NCBI GenBank assembly: GCA_964629225.1
Contig: CAZVQC010000001.1
Span: 93,920-157,919 of the forward strand
Direction of reading: 5' to 3'
Source: RUG14199 sp964629225
GTDB taxonomy: Bacteria > Bacillota > Clostridia > Oscillospirales > CAG-272
Length of the DNA: 64,000 nucleotides
Made by a program: the position numbers and the translations under genes. This document shows positions 45,183-53,020 of the stretch, in pieces (position 1 is the first letter of the stretch; the number at the start of each line of letters is the position of its first letter). The notes below the pieces were generated by a model, which saw only the letters and a list, made by a program, of their open reading frames with translations, was not told the DNA's origin and ran no database searches.

Positions 45183-45930
45183 TGTGATCCTCCTCTCTGT
45201 AATCGGCGTCGTGGCTCTCTGCCTCGGACATTATGGGGTTCCGGCTGTCGTATTCGGCTTCGAGTATCTGTCTTTTGACCGCAAGCAGTACGGCTTCTTT
45301 CTTTTTGTCTTCCGACTTGTTTTTTATGAACTGGACTGCGGCAACTACTGTGGCAAGTGTGAGAAAGGCACCTGCCGGAAGCACGAAGATAGTTGCGGGT
45401 GAATATCCGCTGCCAAAGAGCATGATTCCTCCGGTGCCGTCGGAGGAGGCAAAAACCTTGCCTGTTCCGAGAAGCTCGCGTATGAATCCGATGACGGTGA
45501 GGGCACAGGTGAATCCGGCACCCATTCCGAGACCGTCCACCACTGCCGCAAGGGGAGGATTCTTCGACGCGAATGCCTCGGCTCTTGCAAGTATGATACA
45601 GTTGACGACGATAAGGGGGATGAACAGTCCGAGAGATGCGGATATGGAGGGCAGATACGCTTTGAGAAGAAGTTCAACCGCCGTCACGAATCCGGATATG
45701 ATGACGATGTAAGCGGCGATACGGACCTGCTCCGGTATTATCTTTCTGAGCAGTGATATCAAAAGATTCGAGCAGGTCAGGACCAAGATGACCGATGCTC
45801 CCATTCCCAGGGCGTTGATCACCGATGTGGTCACTGCCAGCGTGGGACACATTCCGATAAGCTGGATCAGCGTGGGGTTGTTGGTTATCAGCCCGTCGGT
45901 GAAGATCTTTCCGAGTGATGTTTTTTTCAT
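45175..45930 (-). CDS. rnfE: Rnf complex subunit RnfE
   Basis: Membrane subunit (251 aa) homologous to RnfA. It shows NNPTLIQLIGMCPTLAVT and PLIVVNCIILARAEAFA, each with the conserved cysteine of the RnfA/E core, and six helices. The C-terminal ~45 residues form a charged cytoplasmic tail (KNKSEDKKKEAVLL... ending EEDHNE), longer than in many homologues. It is 12 bp downstream of rnfG. Confidence 0.96.
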   Translation of the reverse strand: MKKTSLGKIFTDGLITNNPTLIQLIGMCPTLAVTTSVINALGMGASVILVLTCSNLLISLLRKIIPEQVRIAAYIVIISGFVTAVELLLKAYLPSISASLGLFIPLIVVNCIILARAEAFASKNPPLAAVVDGLGMGAGFTCALTVIGFIRELLGTGKVFASSDGTGGIMLFGSGYSPATIFVLPAGAFLTLATVVAAVQFIKNKSEDKKKEAVLLAVKRQILEAEYDSRNPIMSEAESHDADYREEDHNE

Positions 45931-45942
45931 TTCGTCCTCCTG

Positions 45943-46761
45943 TCAGGTCTCTTCCGGTGAAGCGGTGTCGGTGGTTTCTTTTTCCATCGTGACGCCCTCG
46001 CTTTCGGAATAGGTGAGGGAGCTGTCCTTGGGGTAGTTATTACCTACCTGTCCGTTTGTGCCCACTGCCTCCGGCGGGATCTTTGTTCCCTCCTCCGGTG
46101 CGGCGGTGTCGGTGACTTCCGTTTTGACCTCGGTGTCCTCACTTTCCGTCGGAATTACCTCTTCGGTGTCGCCCTCAAGTTTCAGACCGAACCTCGACGC
46201 GGCATCCTTCAGGTGCACCTTCACCTTGAGTGCCTTGTTGACTCCTTCGGTGACGGCTTTCGAACTGATAGTCGCTCCGGATATCGCATCTACGTTGTTA
46301 CCGACTTCAAAGGGGCCGGAGCTTCCTTTGAACAGATCGAGGAAGGAATCGTTTTTTGTCTTGCTTCCGAGGCCGGCGGTCTCCGACATGGAGATGATCC
46401 GAACCCCTTTTACGGTCATGTCGCATCCGATACCCACCATCATGGAGATCTCTCCGCCATAGCCTTGAGATGAGGATGAAACGCAGTATCCTATTATCCT
46501 GTCATCGGCTATTGCAAGCAGCACGTCTCCGTCCTCGGTGTTTCCGAACTGCTCCGTTTTTGTCAGTTCCGGAAATATCTTTGCGACTGCCGCCGCAGTT
46601 TCCGCCTTGGTGTTCTCATCGATCACGTCTTTTGTCATCATGTTCACCGTGGACAACATCAGCGCCACGACTCCGCAGATGGCAGTGAGGACTCCGATTA
46701 TTCTGAGAAAATAGGCGGTGTTGAATTCCGTGCTCTTTTCGCTGTTTTTATTCTTTGACAT
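45943..46761 (-). CDS. rnfG: Rnf complex subunit RnfG (flavoprotein) with acidic C-terminal extension
   Basis: Single-helix subunit (272 aa) carrying a covalently bound FMN outside the membrane. The helix is at ~15-38, and the FMN-binding domain contains the flavinylation motif in DAISGATISSKAVTEGV, where the Thr of SGAT receives FMN. After the conserved domain (~195) there are ~75 residues rich in Glu, Thr and Asp. The start overlaps the end of rnfD by 14 bp. A flavin transferase (ApbE) must act on it but is not in the window. Confidence 0.94.
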   Translation of the reverse strand: MSKNKNSEKSTEFNTAYFLRIIGVLTAICGVVALMLSTVNMMTKDVIDENTKAETAAAVAKIFPELTKTEQFGNTEDGDVLLAIADDRIIGYCVSSSSQGYGGEISMMVGIGCDMTVKGVRIISMSETAGLGSKTKNDSFLDLFKGSSGPFEVGNNVDAISGATISSKAVTEGVNKALKVKVHLKDAASRFGLKLEGDTEEVIPTESEDTEVKTEVTDTAAPEEGTKIPPEAVGTNGQVGNNYPKDSSLTYSESEGVTMEKETTDTASPEET

Positions 46762-47845
46762 TTTTCTTACCTCCGTAGGGCGTCGGAGTCGTCAGTTTCT
46801 CGATGTAGTAGACCAGAAGATTCATGATCAGTATCGAGAAGGAAACACCTTCGGGATAGCCGCCGAAGTGTCTTATCAGCATCGTTATAAGGCCGCATCC
46901 GATGCCGAATATTATCTTGCCGAGGGCGGTCACCGGAGTGGTTGTATAGTCTGTCGCCATGAATATGGCGCAGATCACGACACCGCCGGACAGTACCTCC
47001 ACAGCCATGGACTCAATGGGAGTTCCCACTCTCGGAAAAATCAGTGCGATGGCGGCAACGGTGCCGATGAATGCCACCGGAGTCTCCCACCTTATCACTT
47101 TTCTTATGAGCAGATAGATGCCGCCTACGATGAGAAACAGTGACGATACCTCACCGATGCATCCTCCGATGTTTCCGATGAAAAGGTCGAACACGGTAGT
47201 GCCGATCTCTCCGGTCTGCTTCAGGGAGGAAAGTGGAGTCGCACTTGCGATGATATCGGCGGAGCTTGAGATGATACCGTGGGTATCACCCGCCGCCGGG
47301 AACAGATTCATCTCAGCCGGCCATGCGAAGAGGAAGACTCTTGCGGCAAGAGCCGGGTTCACGATATTTTTGCCGATTCCTCCGAAAAGTCCCTTGACTA
47401 CCACTATCGCAAAGAACGCTCCCACTACAGGTATCCAATAGGGCACCGAAACGGAGAGGTTCATGGCGAGAAGGAGCCCTGTGACGGCGGCAGAAAGGTC
47501 ACCGACAGTCCTTTTGCGCTTTAGGACGAGTTGGAACAGCCCTTCGAAAAGCACCGATGATGCCACCGAGATCAGCCCTATCATAAGAGCCCTTGTTCCG
47601 AAGACTATTATGCCCCAGATGAAGGCGGGCATCAGTGCTATCAGCACGTCAAGCATGATCTGACGGGTGGTGGCGGAGCTTTTCAGGTGAGGTGACGGGG
47701 AAGCGCTCAAAAGCTCTTTTCCGAACTCTGCCGCAGCCTTTTTTTCAAAGGGCGTGTCCGCCGTCGTATCATCGGTCGAAACGGGGGCGGTAAGGTCGGT
47801 GTCAAGCTCTTTAATATCCCCGGTATCCTTGCGGAAATAATTCAT
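46748..47845 (-). CDS. rnfD: Rnf complex subunit RnfD
   Basis: Integral membrane flavoprotein (365 aa). The N-terminal ~60 residues are a soluble extension rich in Thr and Asp. They are followed by SPHLKSSATTRQIMLDVLIALMP, the family's first conserved block, and then about nine or ten helices. The likely FMN attachment site is the Thr in IIASATPLSSLK. The other conserved segment MATDYTTTPVTALGKIIFG lies near the C-terminus. It is 46 bp after rnfC. Confidence 0.95.
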   Translation of the reverse strand: MNYFRKDTGDIKELDTDLTAPVSTDDTTADTPFEKKAAAEFGKELLSASPSPHLKSSATTRQIMLDVLIALMPAFIWGIIVFGTRALMIGLISVASSVLFEGLFQLVLKRKRTVGDLSAAVTGLLLAMNLSVSVPYWIPVVGAFFAIVVVKGLFGGIGKNIVNPALAARVFLFAWPAEMNLFPAAGDTHGIISSSADIIASATPLSSLKQTGEIGTTVFDLFIGNIGGCIGEVSSLFLIVGGIYLLIRKVIRWETPVAFIGTVAAIALIFPRVGTPIESMAVEVLSGGVVICAIFMATDYTTTPVTALGKIIFGIGCGLITMLIRHFGGYPEGVSFSILIMNLLVYYIEKLTTPTPYGGKKNVKE

Positions 47846-47891
47846 TTTTTGCCCTCCTTAGCATGGTTCTCGGAGTCTTTGCGGAATGCTT

Positions 47892-49202
47892 TCATTTTTT
47901 CTTCCTAAATTCTCCCTTGCAAAGCCTGATGTACTGCACCAGCGGTATCTTTGCGGGGCACCCGAAGGCACAGCATCCGCACTCCACACAGTACATGACG
48001 TTTTTCTCCTTTGCACCGTCATATCGTCCGGCCTTGATATCCGCGACGATATTGCAGGGCAAGAGACGTGACGGGCAGGCTCTGACGCACCTTCCGCACC
48101 GTATGCAGGCAGTCTCCTCACTCTCGGCGTTCGTATCCCTTGAGAACATGAGGATACCGGAGGTGGTCTTCGTGACGGGAGCATCCGGAGACCAGAGGGC
48201 ATTTCCCATCATGGGACCGCCGGATATTACCTTTTTCGGAATGGCGGTCAGCCCTCCGCAGAATTCCGCAAGATCTCTTACCGTAGTTCCGATGGGGGCA
48301 AGGACGTTTGAAGGGGTGGCTATGCAGTCTCCGTCAACGGTGACTGTGCGGTAGATAGAGGGGATGCCCTTTGCGAACGCCATGTAGACGGCGGCAACCG
48401 TCTCTGCGTTGAATATGACGCATCCCACGTCGGCAGGCAGCTTTCCATTCGGAAGCTCCTTTCCCGTCAGCGCCGATATTATCCTTCTTTCGTCACCCTG
48501 AGGGTACTTGGTCTTCACGGTGATGACCTTCATCATGCCGTTTTTTTCGATGGCATCCGAGAGTTTCTTTGCCCCGATGGGCTTGTTGTCCTCGATGACG
48601 AACAGAGTGTTGGTTATGCAGAGCGCTTTCATCAGTATTTTGGCACCGTTCACTATCTCGTGGGGGCGTTCCACGGCAGTTCTGTAATCGCAGGTGAGAA
48701 AGGGCTCGCACTCGGCGCAGTTGACGATAAGGCAGGATGCCTTTCCGAGTGCCGACGATATCTTGGCATGGGCAGGGAAGCCGGCGCCTCCCATTCCGAC
48801 GATGCCCGCTTCCTTCACCACGGATATTATCTCCTCCGCCGTGGCATCCGCAAGCTTTTTCGGAAATGGGTGAACGTCCGGTGACAGCTTGTTCTCCCCG
48901 TCGTTCTTAACGGTGACGTATTCGACTTCGTTCCCCTTGAGATCGACGGCACGCTCCACCTTTTCCACCGTGCCGGAAACGGAGGAATGCACCGGTGCAC
49001 CGAGGGCTCCTTCGGGAACCTCTCCGATCTTTTGCCCGGCGAGCACCGTGTCTCCCTTTTTAACAAGGCAGATGCAGGGGGCGCCGATATGCTGGCTCAT
49101 GGGGATCACCACTTTTTCGGGCGATCCGAGGAGCCGTATTTGACATTTTGCGGTGTTTTTTCGGTCGTTGACGTGAATTCCGCCTTTGAAGGAGAATTTC
49201 AT
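47892..49202 (-). CDS. rnfC: Rnf complex subunit RnfC (NADH-binding)
   Basis: Peripheral cytoplasmic subunit (436 aa) that carries FMN and Fe-S clusters and exchanges electrons with NAD. It begins FSFKGGIHVNDRKN, typical of RnfC, and has the Gly-rich nucleotide region GIVGMGGAGFPAHAKI (~135-150). Two ferredoxin-like clusters near the C-terminus read CIRCGRCVRACP and CVECGCCAFGCP. ACGGAGGTGGTCAC leads into the ATG at 49202. It is the first gene of the rnfCDGEAB operon. Confidence 0.96.
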   Translation of the reverse strand: MKFSFKGGIHVNDRKNTAKCQIRLLGSPEKVVIPMSQHIGAPCICLVKKGDTVLAGQKIGEVPEGALGAPVHSSVSGTVEKVERAVDLKGNEVEYVTVKNDGENKLSPDVHPFPKKLADATAEEIISVVKEAGIVGMGGAGFPAHAKISSALGKASCLIVNCAECEPFLTCDYRTAVERPHEIVNGAKILMKALCITNTLFVIEDNKPIGAKKLSDAIEKNGMMKVITVKTKYPQGDERRIISALTGKELPNGKLPADVGCVIFNAETVAAVYMAFAKGIPSIYRTVTVDGDCIATPSNVLAPIGTTVRDLAEFCGGLTAIPKKVISGGPMMGNALWSPDAPVTKTTSGILMFSRDTNAESEETACIRCGRCVRACPSRLLPCNIVADIKAGRYDGAKEKNVMYCVECGCCAFGCPAKIPLVQYIRLCKGEFRKKK

Positions 49203-49241
49203 GTGACCACCTCCGTAATTTCTTTTGGTTGTCTTGTCAGT

Positions 49242-49270
49242 ATTATACTATATTGCGGTGCGAATTACAA
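49242..49270 (-). promoter_or_regulatory. rnf operon promoter (minus strand)
   Basis: Minus-strand -35 TTGTAA (49265-49270), 17-bp spacer, consensus -10 TATAAT (49242-49247), 40 bp from the rnfC start. Confidence 0.8.
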
Positions 49271-49322
49271 GTGGCTTTGGTCACTATTATTAATTTCGGA
49301 CGCCGTTTTCGGTATTTTTTTG

Positions 49323-49355
49323 AAAAAAAGCACTCCCGACGAAAGCCGGAAGTGC
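49323..49355 (-). terminator. Terminator after the parvulin gene (minus strand)
   Basis: On the minus strand GCACTTCCGGC (49345-49355) pairs with GTCGGGAGTGC (49330-49340) around TTTC, with G-U/mismatch inside, followed by seven T. Confidence 0.85.
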
Positions 49356-49391
49356 CTCAAGGTTCCAAGGTCTCATCAAAGACTTCTGCCT

Positions 49392-50138
49392 TCAAAATTT
49401 GTCCACGGGGTACATTATCTTGAGCTGGTTGATCTTGCTCCTGAAGGCTTTCTGCTGTTTTTCCTGAAGCAGTTTTGCCTTGATGTGCTCGGATATGTCG
49501 GCGTAGTTCATCTTTTCGGCAGGATGCTTCTTTTCAAGTCTTATGATGTGGTAGCCGAATTGGGTCTTGACGGGGCCGCCGATCTCCCCTTCGTTCATGC
49601 CGAACGCCGCCTCTTCGAATTCGGGGACCATCTGACCTCTTGAAAATTCCCCGAGGCTTCCGCCGTTCTCTTTTGAGGGGCAGGAGCTGAATTTTTCAGC
49701 CGCCTCCTCGAAGGAGATTTTTCCGTCTTTTATGTCTCCCAAGATGGACTGAGCCTTTTCTTCGCTGTCCGTGAGGATGTGGGATGCTTCCACCCGTTCT
49801 CCCGCAACGAAGTCGCTTTCGTGCTCATCAAAGAACTTTTTCGTCTCCTCCGACGTCACTCTGACATCGGATATCACCTTTTCCACGCAGTAATTTGCAA
49901 GCAGTTCCTCCTTGAGTTTCTCAAGCTGCTCCTTGAAGGCAGGCTCTCTTTCGATGAGATTTCTGCGTGCATCAAGGAGAAGGAGCTTTTTGTTGATGAT
50001 CTCGTCAAGAAGTGCGTTCCGTCCGCTCGGCGTGTTATATGCGGCGCCTCTCTGTCCCATGGACGCTATCATTCTGTCAACGTCGATATCAGTTATCACT
50101 TCTCCCGCAACTTTTGCGAGAATTCTTCCTTCTGCCAT
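49392..50138 (-). CDS. Parvulin-type peptidylprolyl isomerase without signal peptide
   Basis: The 248-aa protein has a SurA/PrsA-like N-terminal chaperone region (~1-110) and a parvulin domain (~115-205) with RVEASHILTDSEEKAQ, FSSCPSKENGGSLGEFSRGQMV and VKTQFGYHIIRLE, which contain the expected catalytic His/Cys/His set. It isomerises Xaa-Pro bonds during folding. There is no signal peptide or lipobox, so unlike PrsA it should act in the cytosol. CGGAGGAACGGAA precedes the ATG at 50138. It is transcribed alone and diverges from the SecB-like gene. Confidence 0.92.
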   Translation of the reverse strand: MAEGRILAKVAGEVITDIDVDRMIASMGQRGAAYNTPSGRNALLDEIINKKLLLLDARRNLIEREPAFKEQLEKLKEELLANYCVEKVISDVRVTSEETKKFFDEHESDFVAGERVEASHILTDSEEKAQSILGDIKDGKISFEEAAEKFSSCPSKENGGSLGEFSRGQMVPEFEEAAFGMNEGEIGGPVKTQFGYHIIRLEKKHPAEKMNYADISEHIKAKLLQEKQQKAFRSKINQLKIMYPVDKF

Positions 50139-50165
50139 TTCCGTTCCTCCGAACTGTTTTTTTCG

Positions 50166-50194
50166 ATTCTACCACATCCCGCCGTATTTTGCAA
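50166..50194 (-). promoter_or_regulatory. Parvulin gene promoter (minus strand)
   Basis: Minus-strand -35 TTGCAA (50189-50194), 17-bp spacer, -10 TAGAAT (50166-50171) with TGG extension. Confidence 0.82.
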
Positions 50195-50212
50195 TAAAAA
50201 CACGCAGAAACC

Positions 50213-50241
50213 TTGAAAAAAGAGACCGCTTGTGGTAAAAT
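50213..50241 (+). promoter_or_regulatory. SecB-like/recG promoter
   Basis: -35 TTGAAA (50213-50218), 17-bp spacer, -10 TAAAAT (50236-50241) with TGG extension. The two divergent -35 boxes are 18 bp apart. Confidence 0.82.
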
Positions 50242-50304
50242 CAAAGCAGTATGTGTCGGTGACGGACGGCTTAAGTGCCGGCTGACCGAAAAATACCGAG
50301 CGAG

Positions 50305-50323
50305 CCTCCGATATCATCGGAGG
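50305..50323 (+). other. Hairpin in the leader of the SecB-like/recG transcript
   Basis: CCTCCGAT (50305-50312) pairs perfectly with ATCGGAGG (50316-50323) with a 3-nt loop, within a ~140-nt untranslated leader. No T run, so not a terminator as it stands. Confidence 0.6.
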
Positions 50324-50388
50324 ATGCCGCAAAGGGCGGCACAGGATACGAAATGACAGACTAAGGTCGAAAGATAAGGTGGAATAAA

Positions 50389-50826
50389 ATGCTCGATTTC
50401 AAAAGATATTTTCTTTCGGAACACCAGATATTTCTCGATAACATCAACTACGAGATGCTGAAGCTTGAAAGAGCCCACAGCGGAGTTAAGCTGAACTGCA
50501 AGGACACTATCGTTGCACAGCTTATCGAGACCCGTGGGGTGAAGGTGACTTTCAACCGCACCATGTCCTTTGACAACGATGGTATGTTCTTCCTTTCGGT
50601 GACCTACGGAGTGATGCTCTATTTCAACCCGATAAATTACAGTGAGGTACCCTGGAAGGAGGTCGACCTTGCAGGGGAATTCAGAAAGAACTGTCCCCAG
50701 ATTCTGACTAATCTCATGTCCAGGACGTCTCTTATGATAGCCCAGATCACTTCGGCATCCGGGCAGAACCCGATAATCACCCCCGGCGGCGTGGCACTTC
50801 AGCCGGGTCACGATGCTCAGGCTTGA
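50389..50826 (+). CDS. SecB-like protein
   Basis: The 145-aa product resembles the SecB export-chaperone fold. A beta-sheet region (VKVTFNRTMSFDNDGMFF, LSVTYGVMLYF) is followed by the helix and C-terminal pattern EFRKNCPQILTNLMSRTSL...SASGQNPIITPGG, comparable to YCPNILFPYAREC...SRGTFPQLNLAPVNF of E. coli SecB. SecB-like proteins outside Proteobacteria occur mostly with toxin-antitoxin or unknown systems, and no toxin is adjacent here. The ribosome site is TAAGGTGGAATAAA. The last 14 bases overlap recG, so they are co-translated. Identity is moderate; a hypothetical protein of another fold remains possible. Confidence 0.55.
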   Translation: MLDFKRYFLSEHQIFLDNINYEMLKLERAHSGVKLNCKDTIVAQLIETRGVKVTFNRTMSFDNDGMFFLSVTYGVMLYFNPINYSEVPWKEVDLAGEFRKNCPQILTNLMSRTSLMIAQITSASGQNPIITPGGVALQPGHDAQA

Positions 50827-52981
50827 CTCTCCCGTCGGTGAGATAGCGGGAGTGGGGGAGGTCAAAGGAAAGTCCCTTCGCAAACTTGGAGTGGCGACGG
50901 TGAGGGACCTTTTGTACCACTTCCCTCGGGGTTATCAGAACCGGGGAGATACCAAGAACATAGCGGAAATAAAAAGAGGACTCGGTGCGGGAGAGTCGGC
51001 GGTGGTGTCGACTGTTCTTTGCGTTGCGTCCAACGCCTCCGCCAGAATGATAAGACGGGGGATGAACATTCTCAAATTCCGTGCTTTTGACGAGACCGGA
51101 TACGTTGAGATGGTTTTTTTCAATCAGAACTATCTCAAGGAGACCTTCGTCAAGGGAGCGACTTTCCGCTTTTGGGGCAGGATATCCTATGAAAACGGCA
51201 CACTTAGGATGGTATGCCCCATTTTCGAAGCGTATTACGAGGGAGGTCATCTTCCCCCGATAGTACCGGTCTACCGGCTCTCGTCGGGACTCTCGCAAAG
51301 ATTCATGCAGGGCATCGTAAAAGAGGCTCTGTCTGCGGCGGAGAGGGAGGTACGGGACATAATTCCCGAAGACCTCCAAAAGAAACACGGGCTCATATCG
51401 AAGATTGATGCTTTCAAAGCCATCCATTTCCCCTCGTCGGAGACCGAACTTGAGGCGGCAAAGCGAAGATTGTGCTTTGAGGAGATCTACGTGAAGGCAG
51501 CGGCGCTGGCATCGGAGCGTACCAAGACCGACGGTGAGGCGATACCCTTTGATAACTGCGGGCTCGATGAATTCAAAAAGAGCTTGCCGTACGAGCTTAC
51601 CGGAGCGCAGAAGCGAGCCCTTGGTGAAATATGCTCCGATATGTCGGGGCGAATTCCGATGCGAAGGATACTTATCGGAGACGTGGGAAGTGGAAAAACG
51701 GCAGTTGCCGAAGGAGCTGCGTTTGCCTGCGCCGAAAGCGGGCATCAGTGTGCGGTCATGGTACCCACGGAGATCCTTGCAAAGCAGCACTGGGCGGAAT
51801 TCAAAAAGGCACTGTCTCCCTTTGGCATCAATGTGGAGCTGCTGTGCGGATCGACTTCCGCCGCCGAGCGAAAGAGGATACTTGCGACTCTCAAGGAAGA
51901 AAGCGGGATATTCGGTCGCACCGACGTTATTATCGGGACCCATGCACTGCTGACCGAGGACGTGGAGTTTTCTTCTTTGGGGCTTGTTATAACGGACGAA
52001 CAGCATCGCTTCGGAGTTATGCAGCGTGCCGCCCTCGCATCCAAGGGGAAGAACGTCCACACTCTCGTTATGAGTGCAACACCGATACCGAGGACTCTGT
52101 CCCTTGTCTGCTACGGAGATCTGGATCTCTCAAGGCTTGACGAGATGCCTCCCGGAAGGAGCCGTGTGGATACCTTCGTTGTGGATGAGAGGTACCGTGA
52201 CAGGATCAATACCTTCATCCGTACCCATGCAAGGGCGGGGAATCGGACCTATGTGGTCTGTCCCCTTGTGGATGAGAGCGCCGCTAAGGCGAGAAAGGCT
52301 CTTGAAAAGAGCATTGAGACCGATCCGGAGGAGATGAGCAACATCACCCTCTTTGAGGAGGACATGCGTCCTCTGAAGTCCACGGCGGAATTTGCAAGAG
52401 AGCTTGCGCTTTGTTTGCCGGACCTCAATATCGGTACGGTCCACGGAAAGATGAAGCCATCTCAAAAGGACCGTGTTATGAAGGAGTTCGCGGACGGGGA
52501 GATCGACGTTTTGGTCTCAACTACCGTCATTGAGGTGGGGGTCAATGTTCCGGAGGCAACGCTCATGATAGTTGAAAACGCAGAGCGCTTCGGACTGTCT
52601 CAACTTCATCAGCTGAGAGGCAGAGTGGGAAGAGGGGACAGAAAGTCCTTTTGCATCTTAGTCAGCGACAGCAAAAGCAAAAATGCCAAGAAGCGCCTCT
52701 CCGTTATGAAGACCTGTTACGACGGATACGAGATCGCCGAGGAGGATCTTAAACTGCGGGGAGCGGGGGATTTCCTGTTTTCCTCCGGACAGATCCGTCA
52801 GCACGGCTTCACGTCTCCCTTCGGGGATGAGGCTTTCGGCATTGCGGGGCTGACGGAGGAGGCCGTCTGTGCGGCGAGGGACACGGTGAATGGCGACCCG
52901 ACTCTTGACAGATGTGAGAACTCGGAACTGAAAAAAGCCGTACTCAAGATACGGCATGACAGCGAGAACATAATAAGTTAA
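50813..52981 (+). CDS. recG: ATP-dependent DNA helicase RecG
   Basis: Superfamily 2 helicase that reverses stalled replication forks and branch-migrates junctions. The 722-aa product has an N-terminal wedge/OB-fold domain (~1-200, starting with the HhH-like VGEVKGKSLRKLGVATV). The motor has Walker A GDVGSGKT (289-296), the DEQH box (395-398), SATPIPRTL (motif III) and HQLRGRVGRG (motif VI), then the RecG C-terminal segment with DLKLRGAGDFL. The start ATG 50813 lies inside the SecB-like gene. The length (~720 instead of ~680) is slightly above average because of a linker near 490-520. Confidence 0.96.
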   Translation: MLRLDSPVGEIAGVGEVKGKSLRKLGVATVRDLLYHFPRGYQNRGDTKNIAEIKRGLGAGESAVVSTVLCVASNASARMIRRGMNILKFRAFDETGYVEMVFFNQNYLKETFVKGATFRFWGRISYENGTLRMVCPIFEAYYEGGHLPPIVPVYRLSSGLSQRFMQGIVKEALSAAEREVRDIIPEDLQKKHGLISKIDAFKAIHFPSSETELEAAKRRLCFEEIYVKAAALASERTKTDGEAIPFDNCGLDEFKKSLPYELTGAQKRALGEICSDMSGRIPMRRILIGDVGSGKTAVAEGAAFACAESGHQCAVMVPTEILAKQHWAEFKKALSPFGINVELLCGSTSAAERKRILATLKEESGIFGRTDVIIGTHALLTEDVEFSSLGLVITDEQHRFGVMQRAALASKGKNVHTLVMSATPIPRTLSLVCYGDLDLSRLDEMPPGRSRVDTFVVDERYRDRINTFIRTHARAGNRTYVVCPLVDESAAKARKALEKSIETDPEEMSNITLFEEDMRPLKSTAEFARELALCLPDLNIGTVHGKMKPSQKDRVMKEFADGEIDVLVSTTVIEVGVNVPEATLMIVENAERFGLSQLHQLRGRVGRGDRKSFCILVSDSKSKNAKKRLSVMKTCYDGYEIAEEDLKLRGAGDFLFSSGQIRQHGFTSPFGDEAFGIAGLTEEAVCAARDTVNGDPTLDRCENSELKKAVLKIRHDSENIIS

Positions 52982-52986
52982 AAACA

Positions 52987-53018
52987 GCCGGCGGCATTAT
53001 TTGCCGCCGGCCTTCTTT
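52987..53018. terminator. Bidirectional terminator between recG and the DUF4173 gene
   Basis: GCCGGCGGCA (52987-52996) pairs with TGCCGCCGGC (53002-53011), flanked by CTTCTTTC on the plus side and TGTTTTTAA on the minus side. Confidence 0.85.
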
Positions 53019-53020
53019 CG

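Noticed and set aside
50777..52060. 427-codon minus-strand frame across recG
   Set aside because: Antisense shadow; no start signal, and recG on the plus strand has all helicase motifs.
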